DNA from: Verrucomicrobiota bacterium
GTDB lineage: Bacteria > Verrucomicrobiota > Verrucomicrobiia > Chthoniobacterales > UBA10450
DNA: 5,768 nt
Direction: 5' to 3'
Assembly: GCA_003219925.1 (NCBI GenBank)
Contig: QHQU01000197.1
Span: 1 to 5,768 of the forward strand
Both the position numbers and the translations under genes were made by a program. Numbering within the stretch: position 1 is the first letter of the stretch; each line of letters begins with the position of its first letter. The notes under the pieces were generated by a model. It saw only the letters and a program-made list of their open reading frames with translations. It searched no databases and was not told the origin of the DNA. Shown here piece after piece: positions 1 to 5,668 of the stretch.

Positions 1-2
1 TG

Positions 3-974
3 ACCGAGGGCAAAGAGACAAAAGTTTTTGACGGCAAGGAATACGTGCTCGAACCGGGCATCACGGCCGAGGTTTCGCTCGTGAAGGCGTGGAAAGGCGA
101 CCAATCCGGCAATCTCATTTTTCGAAAAACCTCACGGAACTTCAACCCGATGATCGCCACTTGCGGCAAGGTCTGCGTTGCCGAAGTCGAGCAACTCGTC
201 GAGATCGGCGAACTGGATCCAGACCAAATCCACACGCCGGGCATTTTCGTCGACCGTATCATCCAGGGCGCGAGCTACGAAAAACGCATCGAGTTTCGCA
301 CTGTGCAGGCGAGCACGACTTCAAAAAAAGAGAATCCGATCCGTGAGTTATTGGCGAAGCGCGCTGCGCAGGAATTGCGCGACGGTTATTACGTCAACCT
401 GGGCATCGGCATCCCAACGCTGGTGGCCAATTACATTCCAAAAGGCATGAACGTTACGCTGCAGTCCGAGAATGGCCTTCTCGGCATCGGCCCGTTTCCG
501 ACCGAAGACGAAGTGGACGCCGACCTGATCAACGCCGGCAAACAGACGATCACGTCGATCCCCGGCTCAGCCTATTTCTCTAGCGCCGATTCGTTTACCA
601 TGATTCGCGGCGGGCACATCGATCTCGCCATTCTCGGCGCATTCGAGGTGACCGACAATGGCGATATCGCGAATTGGATGATTCCCGGCAAGATGATCAA
701 AGGGCCAGGTGGGGCGATGGATCTCGTGGCTGGAGTGAAGCGTGTCGTGGCAGTAATGGAGCACACTTCCAAGGATGGCAGTCCAAAGATTTTGAAACAA
801 TGCACGCTACCTATCACGGCCTTGGGGGTGGTTAACCTGATCATCACCGACCTGTGCGTGTTTGAAGTAAAACAGGGTGGCGGGCTCGTCCTCACCGAGT
901 TGCATCCTGGCGTCACCGTGGAAGACGTCCGCGCCAAGACCGGCGCACCGTTCGACGTCGCGCTCAAGCGCTGA
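3..974 (+). CDS. Succinyl-CoA:3-oxoacid CoA-transferase, alpha and beta subunits fused (5' partial)
   Basis: Family I CoA-transferase that moves CoA from succinyl-CoA to acetoacetate, giving acetoacetyl-CoA in ketone-body catabolism; cytoplasmic. The reading frame is open from the window edge, so the start and roughly the first 130 residues of the alpha subunit are missing. Visible residues 1 to about 100 are the C-terminal part of the alpha (ScoA/AtoD-like) subunit, ending near VDRIIQG and EKRIE. A short polar linker (TTSKKENP) leads without a stop into the beta (ScoB/AtoA-like) subunit, with the typical GIGIPTLV motif. The catalytic glutamate is the E of SENG (codon 468-470), which forms the glutamyl-CoA thioester in this family. 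SCOT, rather than acetate CoA-transferase, is favoured by the overall beta-chain sequence. Most bacteria encode the subunits as two overlapping genes, so the fusion is unusual. The next gene, an AtoE transporter, starts 63 bases downstream and supports an acetoacetate role. TGA stop at 972-974. Confidence 0.93.
   Translation, partial: TEGKETKVFDGKEYVLEPGITAEVSLVKAWKGDQSGNLIFRKTSRNFNPMIATCGKVCVAEVEQLVEIGELDPDQIHTPGIFVDRIIQGASYEKRIEFRTVQASTTSKKENPIRELLAKRAAQELRDGYYVNLGIGIPTLVANYIPKGMNVTLQSENGLLGIGPFPTEDEVDADLINAGKQTITSIPGSAYFSSADSFTMIRGGHIDLAILGAFEVTDNGDIANWMIPGKMIKGPGGAMDLVAGVKRVVAVMEHTSKDGSPKILKQCTLPITALGVVNLIITDLCVFEVKQGGGLVLTELHPGVTVEDVRAKTGAPFDVALKR
323..329 (+). other. A7 homopolymer in the alpha-beta linker of the CoA-transferase
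   Basis: Seven consecutive A bases lie exactly in the linker joining the alpha and beta halves. A single-base slip there, or a sequencing error, would move translation into the frame that stops at TGA 344-346 and release a free alpha subunit ending RESDP. The base run is seen directly. That it has any function is inference. Confidence 0.6.
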
Positions 975-1027
975 CTCGCGATGCAGCGCCCGGACCCGCG
1001 CTCCGCAAAAAACACGAACCCGCCCGC

Positions 1028-1032
1028 GGAGG
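1028..1032 (+). promoter_or_regulatory. Shine-Dalgarno site that sets the atoE start
   Basis: GGAGG lies five bases before the ATG at 1038-1040. The upstream in-frame ATG at 981 has no comparable site, and the 19 residues it would add (rich in P, R and K) do not resemble the family's N-terminus. This supports the start at 1038. Confidence 0.75.
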
Positions 1033-1037
1033 CAGGA

Positions 1038-2435
1038 ATGTTCGCGCGCATAGCGCTGGCGTTGACGGACTGGACCGAGCGCTGGGTGCCCGATGCTTTC
1101 GTCTTCGCGCTCCTCGCCACCCTGATCGTGATTGTCGCCGGCGTCGCGCTTACGCCGTCGCGCCTGCCGCAAGTGATCGATGCGTGGGGAAAAGGTTTCT
1201 GGGAGTTGATCCCATTCACATTGCAAATGGCGCTCATCATCATCACCGGACACGTGCTCGCCACCTCGCAGCCGGTGGGCGGAGTCATTCGCAGAGTAGC
1301 GGCATGGCCGACAACTCCGCGAAACGCCGTCGCGCTGGTGGCGTTCTTTGCCATGGCGAGCTCGTGGTTCAACTGGGGCTTCAGCCTCATCTTCAGCGCC
1401 GTGCTCGCGAAAGAAATCGCGCGCCGCGTCGAGGGCGTTGACTATCGCGCGCTCGCCGCCGCCAGCTTCCTCGGGCTCGGCAGCGTCTGGGCGCAGGGTT
1501 TGAGCGGATCCGCTGCGCTACAAATGGCTACACCGGGAGCGCTGCAACCGCAGATCCGCGAGATCGTCGCCCACAACGGCATGATCCCGGGCGGAATCAT
1601 TCCGTTCCGCCACACGATCTTTCTTTGGCAAAGCCTCGCGTCTGTCGTCGTCGAGATCGCGCTCGTCACTGCCGTGATGTGGCTGGTCACGCCGCCCGCC
1701 GGGCGCGGCAAAACGGCGCGCGATCTCGGCATCGTCCTCGGAAAATCGGAGATCGAACCGCCGGTGCCAGTCGTGAAACCGACTCCTGGCCAATGGCTCG
1801 AACATTCCCCGATCCTCAACTGGCTGATTGTTCTCATCGGCGGCACGTATCTGGTCCGCTACTTTATGCAGGCTGGCGAACCGCTGAACGCGATCAACCT
1901 CAACATCGTCAACTTCACCTTTCTGCTCCTCGGTTTTTTACTACACAAAACTCCTGCGCGCCTCATGCACGCCGTGCAGGGCGCGACGCCGGCAGTGTGG
2001 GGAGTCATCCTCCAGTTCCCGTTCTACGCAGGCATCGCAGGGATCATCACTTCCACCCACCTGAATCAGCGAATCGCGGATGCGTTCGTCGGGGTCTCAT
2101 CCGCGCAAACCTTTCCGGCGATAGTTGCGACCTACTCAGCCGTGCTCGGCGTGTTCGTTCCGTCCGGCGGATCGAAATGGGTCGTCGAAGCGCCCTACGT
2201 CATGGCCGCCGCGCACGAGCTCAAAGTGCACTTGGGCTGGGTCGTGGCAGCCTACGATTTGGGCGAAGCGCTCGCGAATCTCGTGCAGCCCTTCTGGATG
2301 CTACCGATTCTGGGACTGTTTCACCTCCGCGCGCGCGACGTCATGGGCTACACCTTGGTCGTTTTTCTCGTGCTCGTCCCCGTGGTACTGCTGCTCGTGA
2401 CCGTCCTCGGGGCGACGCTGTCTTATCCGTTGTAA
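1038..2435 (+). CDS. atoE: AtoE-family short-chain fatty acid transporter
   Basis: Integral inner-membrane permease of the SCFA_trans/AtoE family, which takes up short-chain fatty acids such as acetoacetate and butyrate. From the ATG at 1038 the protein has 465 residues, close to the roughly 440 of E. coli AtoE. The N-terminus (residues 8-24, ALTDWTERWVPDAFVFA) and the blocks FWELIPFTLQMALIIITGH (54-72), WFNWGFSL (110-117), LSGSAAL (155-161) and FVPSGGSKW (373-381) are family hallmarks as I remember them. About ten hydrophobic segments are visible, including 19-38, 60-78, 97-124, 195-217, 259-276, 316-340 and 436-460. A longer version from ATG 981 (484 residues) is possible but less likely. 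The gene follows the CoA-transferase by 63 bases with no terminator between, so the two are probably one operon for uptake and CoA activation of acetoacetate. Its stop lies 21 bases from the convergent mutase gene. Confidence 0.93.
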   Translation: MFARIALALTDWTERWVPDAFVFALLATLIVIVAGVALTPSRLPQVIDAWGKGFWELIPFTLQMALIIITGHVLATSQPVGGVIRRVAAWPTTPRNAVALVAFFAMASSWFNWGFSLIFSAVLAKEIARRVEGVDYRALAAASFLGLGSVWAQGLSGSAALQMATPGALQPQIREIVAHNGMIPGGIIPFRHTIFLWQSLASVVVEIALVTAVMWLVTPPAGRGKTARDLGIVLGKSEIEPPVPVVKPTPGQWLEHSPILNWLIVLIGGTYLVRYFMQAGEPLNAINLNIVNFTFLLLGFLLHKTPARLMHAVQGATPAVWGVILQFPFYAGIAGIITSTHLNQRIADAFVGVSSAQTFPAIVATYSAVLGVFVPSGGSKWVVEAPYVMAAAHELKVHLGWVVAAYDLGEALANLVQPFWMLPILGLFHLRARDVMGYTLVVFLVLVPVVLLLVTVLGATLSYPL

Positions 2436-2439
2436 TGAA

Positions 2440-2482
2440 GCCCGCACGCTGCGGAGCTACACCATCGGGCGAAAACGCCCGA
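2440..2482. repeat. GC-rich hairpin pair at the convergent atoE / mutase boundary
   Basis: Two hairpins lie back to back. CCGCA-CGC-TGCGG (2442-2454) is in the gap. TCGGGCG-AAAA-CGCCCGA (2465-2482, seven perfect pairs) falls in the last mutase codons. Read on the minus strand the first begins TGTAGC, like the palindrome at 5546, and the TAG of that head is the mutase stop codon. There is no T-run on either side, so this is not a canonical intrinsic terminator, although it could slow converging polymerases. Confidence 0.5.
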
Positions 2483-4313
2483 CGATTTCCTGCAAGCGGC
2501 CGGTGATTTGGCCGAGGGAACAAACTTCCACCGCTTCCAACAAGGCAGGAAAACAGTTTTTGCCGCGTTCAACTACCGCGCCCAATTTATCCAGCGCTCC
2601 TTTTGACTTCTCCGCGTTTTTCTTTTTGAACTTCTTCAATCGCTCGACTTGCAAGTTTTGTTTCGCCCGGGGAGTGCGGACCAATTCGATCTCCGGCATC
2701 TCATCCGCGCCGTTGCGATAGCGATTCAATCCGACAATCGGACGGGTGCCGTCGTAAATTTGTTGCTCGTAACGGTGGGCGGCATTTTGGATCTGACTGC
2801 GCTGATAGCGGTTCTCCACTGCCGCGAGCACGCCACCGAGTGATTCGATCTCACGAAATTCATCGAGAATCGCTTTCTCAACCGCGCGCTCTACTGCCTT
2901 CATCCCGGGCGAACCGCTCAACATGTTCATGGTGTGCTTAAAGATTCCAGATTCTTCCAGAAGGATCGCCTGCCCATGCGCCGCGAGTCGTATCCATTCT
3001 TCGCTCGGCGTCGTGAACGGCTCGTCGGCGCTGTTTGAATGGCACGAGTTGGTAGCGTTCATATAGGCCAGCATCAATTCCGCTGCGGTGCGGGTTAGGT
3101 TATTTTTGAACTCGGCAGCGATGAGCGAGCGCCCGCTCGTTTGCGTGTGCAGCTTGAACATTTGTCCGCGCGCGTTCGCGCCAAAGACGTCACGCATTCC
3201 GATCGCCCAGATTTTTCGCGAAACCCGCGCCAGCGCGATGTATTCGACGTCGAGCCCGCAATCGAGAAAGAACGAGAGTCGTGGCGCGAACTGATCGATC
3301 GGCACGCCTCGCGCGCTCAGCATTTCGGCGTAAGCGAAACCATTGGAGAGGGTGTAGGCCGCTTGTTGCACCGGTGTTGATCCGGCTTCGCCGATGTGAT
3401 AACCGCTGATCGAAACCGGATACCAGCGCGGCATGTTCGCAGTTGTCCATTCAATCATGTCGCAAAGAAAACGCAGCGACGCTTCTGTCGGAAAAATCGT
3501 TTCGTTCTGCGCCTGCACTTCCTTGAAAATATCGGCCTGAATCGTGCCCCGCAGATTCGGCACCACTTTCGCACCGAAACGGCGTTTGGCCGCCGCTATG
3601 TACATTGCCATGATGATCGGCGCCGGACCGCTGATCGTCATCGATGCAGAAAAATTCGGCGCGCCGAGCTCGAAGCCATCGTAGAGCCGCACGACGTCTT
3701 CCACCGTGTCGACTGCGACTCCGCCCTCGCCGATTTTTCCGAAAACGCCGTCGGCATCGGAATCGATCCCGTAGAGGGTTGGTCCATCGAAGGCGGTGCT
3801 GAGACGTTTCGAGCGCTGATGCGCGCTCAAGAAATGGAAACGCTTGTTCGTGTCCTCAGCCAGCATCAGGCCGGAGAACAAACGAGTCGGTTCCTCCTGT
3901 AGTGGCGGCCGTGCCGGCCGCTCCGGGATTTTTGCGCGCGACACGCGCCCCGCACCGTTGTGGGAATCTCCGTTTGGAGATTTTCTGTTGCCGTAACTGC
4001 CGGTTTCGATCTCGCGCAATGGCTCGAGGTACATCTCGCGGTAAGCTCCGTTCAAATACGGGAATTCACCCGGCAAACCATCGCCAAAAAGATAGCGCGC
4101 GATTTCCCCCGGTTCGTCGATCTCGGGTAACGCGAGGCGTGGTAAAGGCAATCCGGTCGGCGCTTTTGCAATCGGGATTTCCGCTTTGACCTTGTTCCAG
4201 CGCTCGGTCACTGCCTGCGCGAATTTTTCATCACTCCGCGCCCGCTTAACTTGTTCGAGCACGAAACTCCCGTGCTTTTCGACTGCTTCAACCACTGCTC
4301 CAAGTTTACTCAT
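2457..4313 (-). CDS. IcmF-type acyl-CoA mutase, substrate-binding (barrel) subunit without B12 domain
   Basis: Adenosylcobalamin-dependent carbon-skeleton mutase, large-subunit domain (MM_CoA_mutase family), 618 residues. Residues 1-50 are a helical, charged segment. Residues 55-95 (PLPRLALPEI to FPYLNGAY) match the IcmF entry to the barrel. The barrel follows with KRLSTAFDGPTLYG (169-182), ASMTISGPAP (223-232), LRGTIQADIFKE (254-265), VSISGYHIGEAG (300-311) and QTSGRSL (391-397). Y305 and H306 equal the catalytic Tyr243/His244 of methylmalonyl-CoA mutase. At the two carboxylate-binding positions, F146 replaces Tyr89 and Q269 replaces Arg207, the isobutyryl/n-butyryl-CoA mutase signature. The C-terminus (VCSLGQITGRLQEI, 597-610) matches IcmF. 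B12 binding must come in trans from the gene at 5536-4415, 101 bases upstream in the transcript. Residues about 104-139 look like an insert built from hairpin DNA. No strong Shine-Dalgarno is seen before ATG 4313. In-frame TGA 4337-4335, inside the gap repeat, rules out a longer start. Confidence 0.93.
   Translation of the reverse strand: MSKLGAVVEAVEKHGSFVLEQVKRARSDEKFAQAVTERWNKVKAEIPIAKAPTGLPLPRLALPEIDEPGEIARYLFGDGLPGEFPYLNGAYREMYLEPLREIETGSYGNRKSPNGDSHNGAGRVSRAKIPERPARPPLQEEPTRLFSGLMLAEDTNKRFHFLSAHQRSKRLSTAFDGPTLYGIDSDADGVFGKIGEGGVAVDTVEDVVRLYDGFELGAPNFSASMTISGPAPIIMAMYIAAAKRRFGAKVVPNLRGTIQADIFKEVQAQNETIFPTEASLRFLCDMIEWTTANMPRWYPVSISGYHIGEAGSTPVQQAAYTLSNGFAYAEMLSARGVPIDQFAPRLSFFLDCGLDVEYIALARVSRKIWAIGMRDVFGANARGQMFKLHTQTSGRSLIAAEFKNNLTRTAAELMLAYMNATNSCHSNSADEPFTTPSEEWIRLAAHGQAILLEESGIFKHTMNMLSGSPGMKAVERAVEKAILDEFREIESLGGVLAAVENRYQRSQIQNAAHRYEQQIYDGTRPIVGLNRYRNGADEMPEIELVRTPRAKQNLQVERLKKFKKKNAEKSKGALDKLGAVVERGKNCFPALLEAVEVCSLGQITGRLQEIVGRFRPMV
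3897..4004 (-). repeat. Hairpin-rich in-frame insert inside the mutase gene
   Basis: This stretch encodes mutase residues about 104-139, a G/N/S/P/R-rich segment lying between EPLREIE and EEPTRLF. In the family, as I recall it, these flanks are nearly adjacent. The DNA holds three consecutive inverted repeats: GCGGCC-GTGCC-GGCCGC (3905-3921), GCGCG-ACA-CGCGC (3936-3948) and AATCTCC-GTTT-GGAGATT (3965-3982). Its left end starts TGTAGTGGCGG (3898), resembling the TGTAGCGGCG palindrome at 5546. The estimated 108 bp is a multiple of three, so the frame is kept. Exact ends are inferred. Confidence 0.55.
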
Positions 4314-4332
4314 AGGTTTTATTCCGGGTTCC

Positions 4333-4405
4333 TGTCATCCCGAGCGAAGTCGAGGGATCTCTAGCTATAAGAATCAGAGATGTCTCGACTGCGCTCGACA
4401 TGACA
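4333..4405. repeat. 73-bp inverted repeat (GTCATCCCGAGCGAAGTCGA type) between the two mutase genes
   Basis: Arms 4333-4362 and 4376-4405 are inverted copies matching at 25 of 30 positions, around a 13-base loop. Each arm is also a smaller hairpin: ATCCC pairs with GGGAT (4337-4358 region) and ATGTC with GACAT (4380-4401 region), so the paired bases differ between arms but pairing is conserved. Sequences of this type are known to me as dispersed repeats in several phyla. The element fills most of the gap between the B12/GTPase gene and the mutase gene. No target duplication is visible at its ends. Confidence 0.8.
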
Positions 4406-4414
4406 AAAAATTGC

Positions 4415-5536
4415 TTACGTATTCTCCTTCGTAATTAACTCGAACAATTCATCCACGCCAGGATCGCGATGGCGTTTGGCGACTGTGGCCACGATCTCCT
4501 GTTTTCGTTTGTTCTGCGTCAATCGCTGTTGGATTTCTGACAAAGCCGCCTTGGCCCGCTCCAGATCGGTTTTGTTCACCACGACAATGTCGGCGACATC
4601 GAGCATGACAATCTTTTGCAACTGCAAGCGCGCCCCATAATCGGGATTCATTACCAATACAGTTTGATCCACCAGTTTGTTGCGAAACGGCAATGCCTCC
4701 TGGCCGGTCCCGACGGTTTCGATGATGACGTAGTCGAATCCGGAATGCGCCAGCAGCGCAAGACAGCTTTCGGTCGCGGGCGAAAGTCCTCCAGCCTGCC
4801 CGCGCGTAGCCATGCTCCGCATAAACACCCGATCGTCCTGCGAGTTGATCATGGTGGCGCGATCGCCGAGCAAGGCGCCTTCGCCGATCACGCTCGGATC
4901 GTGCGACAAAACCGCGATACGCGTTTTGCGGTCGCGCTGGAGAAAACGCAAAACCAGTTCATCGATCAAGGTCGTTTTGCCTGCGCCGCCCGGACCGGTG
5001 AAACCAATCACTTTCGATGTTCGATGTTCGCTGTTCGGTGTTCGGTGTTTTGCTTTTTTGCCGGCCGCCTCTTCGAGTTCAGTTAATTTCCGCGCCAGCA
5101 CAAGATCGGGCTTTGATTTCATGCGGCGCTTTTTCTTTTTGCCGTAATGCTTTTTCACATACTCGGCCATTTCTGTGAGCGAAGTGCCGGCAAAGAAAAT
5201 TTCGTCGACGCCTTTGTGCTTCATTTGCCGGGCGTCGTCGTGCGTGATCGTGCCCCCACCCCCACCGAAAACCGCGATGTCGTTTGCCCCCTTCTTCTTC
5301 AATTGGCTAACGACATCGGCAAAAAAATCGATGTGACCGCCGTTGTAACTGGAAATTCCGATCGCAGCCACGTCTTCTTGAATAGCCGCGCGCACGATAT
5401 CGCTGACATAGCGATGAAATCCCAGGTAAACGACTTCAATTCCGTGGCGGATAAATTCGAGATTAATGGTGTTAATCGCGCTGTCATGCCCATCACAAAT
5501 CGGGACAGCAGTGAGAATGCGAATCGGTAAAGCCAT
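4415..5536 (-). CDS. B12-binding domain fused to MeaB/ArgK-like GTPase (N-terminal half of an IcmF-type mutase)
   Basis: A 373-residue cytoplasmic protein equal to the N-terminal half of IcmF. Residues 5-130 are a cobalamin-binding Rossmann domain with the DGHD motif (D15, H17 the expected cobalt ligand), SSYNGGH (62-68) and the GGGGG loop (91-95). Residues 131-174 are a basic linker, including KKKKRR (133-138) and a segment encoded by a heptamer array. Residues 175-370 are the G-protein chaperone that gates cofactor loading: Walker A GPGGAGKTT (181-189), DPS (213-215), GALLGDR (220-226), ETVGTGQ (273-279) and NKTD (321-324). It ends at DPGVDELFELI, where IcmF would continue through a linker into the mutase barrel. 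That barrel is the next gene on this strand. The start at ATG 5536 leaves a normal N-terminus, but no Shine-Dalgarno is visible and a 60-bp palindrome begins nine bases upstream. A free MeaB plus small MCM subunit is the alternative reading, but the IcmF domain order and motifs fit better. Confidence 0.92.
   Translation of the reverse strand: MALPIRILTAVPICDGHDSAINTINLEFIRHGIEVVYLGFHRYVSDIVRAAIQEDVAAIGISSYNGGHIDFFADVVSQLKKKGANDIAVFGGGGGTITHDDARQMKHKGVDEIFFAGTSLTEMAEYVKKHYGKKKKRRMKSKPDLVLARKLTELEEAAGKKAKHRTPNSEHRTSKVIGFTGPGGAGKTTLIDELVLRFLQRDRKTRIAVLSHDPSVIGEGALLGDRATMINSQDDRVFMRSMATRGQAGGLSPATESCLALLAHSGFDYVIIETVGTGQEALPFRNKLVDQTVLVMNPDYGARLQLQKIVMLDVADIVVVNKTDLERAKAALSEIQQRLTQNKRKQEIVATVAKRHRDPGVDELFELITKENT
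5013..5047. repeat. Five-copy heptamer tandem array inside the B12/GTPase gene
   Basis: Five 7-base units follow each other: TTCGATG, TTCGATG, TTCGCTG, TTCGGTG, TTCGGTG. On the coding strand they read CACCGAA, CACCGAA, CAGCGAA, CATCGAA, CATCGAA and encode the linker HRTPNSEHRTS (residues 164-174) just before the GTPase domain. Three units make 21 bases, which explains the repeated HRT in the protein. Gain or loss of one unit would shift the frame. Confidence 0.85.
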
Positions 5537-5545
5537 TTAAGTATT

Positions 5546-5605
5546 TGTAGCGGCGTCTATGACCGCCGTATCTCTTTCGCACGGCGCTCATAGAGCGCCG
5601 CTACA
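5546..5605. repeat. 60-bp TGTAGCGGCG-type palindrome in the divergent intergenic region
   Basis: Left arm 5546-5568 and right arm 5582-5605 are inverted copies, with one single-base indel and one mismatch around a 13-base loop. The ends are TGTAGCGGCG and CGCCGCTACA. It lies between the divergent starts at 5536 (-) and 5669 (+), ending nine bases from the minus-strand start codon. It is probably a copy of a dispersed REP/MITE-like family. No T-run follows on either strand. Confidence 0.8.
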
Positions 5606-5645
5606 GAAAGCGCCGAAATCTTAGCGGCAATCGCTTTGCGGGCAA

Positions 5646-5651
5646 TAATAT
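5646..5651 (+). promoter_or_regulatory. Possible -10 element for the short-chain dehydrogenase gene
   Basis: TAATAT lies 17 bases before the ATG at 5669, in a locally AT-rich patch. The best -35 candidate is TTAGCG (5621-5626) at a spacing of 19, which is weak. Sigma preference in this organism is unknown, so this is tentative. Confidence 0.3.
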
Positions 5652-5668
5652 CCGGCTAAGATCGGCGC

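Noticed and set aside
981..1037. Upstream start for atoE adding 19 residues
   Set aside because: There is no Shine-Dalgarno before 981, the added residues are unlike the family N-terminus, and a strong site precedes 1038.
572..1390. 272-codon open frame on the minus strand
   Set aside because: It lies antisense to the CoA-transferase and atoE, and its composition is of no recognisable family. It is a shadow of GC-rich coding DNA.
1625..2506. 293-codon open frame on the plus strand
   Set aside because: It is an alternative frame of atoE, very rich in arginine, and the AtoE frame is clearly the real one.
3396..3902. 168-codon open frame on the plus strand
   Set aside because: It is antisense to the mutase barrel, which is strongly family-like, and has no recognisable domain.
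4333..4405. Inverted repeat as an intrinsic terminator
   Set aside because: The strand serving the mutase genes has no T-run after the hairpin, and the plus strand is followed by A bases.
5013..5047. Heptamer array as a CRISPR or iteron origin
   Set aside because: There are no spacers, the units are contiguous and coding, and no replication gene is nearby.
4616..5086. 156-codon open frame on the plus strand
   Set aside because: It is antisense to the GTPase domain and shows no family features.
5541..5610. Target-site duplication flanking the 60-bp palindrome
   Set aside because: The flanking bases on the two sides do not match, so insertion cannot be shown from this window alone.
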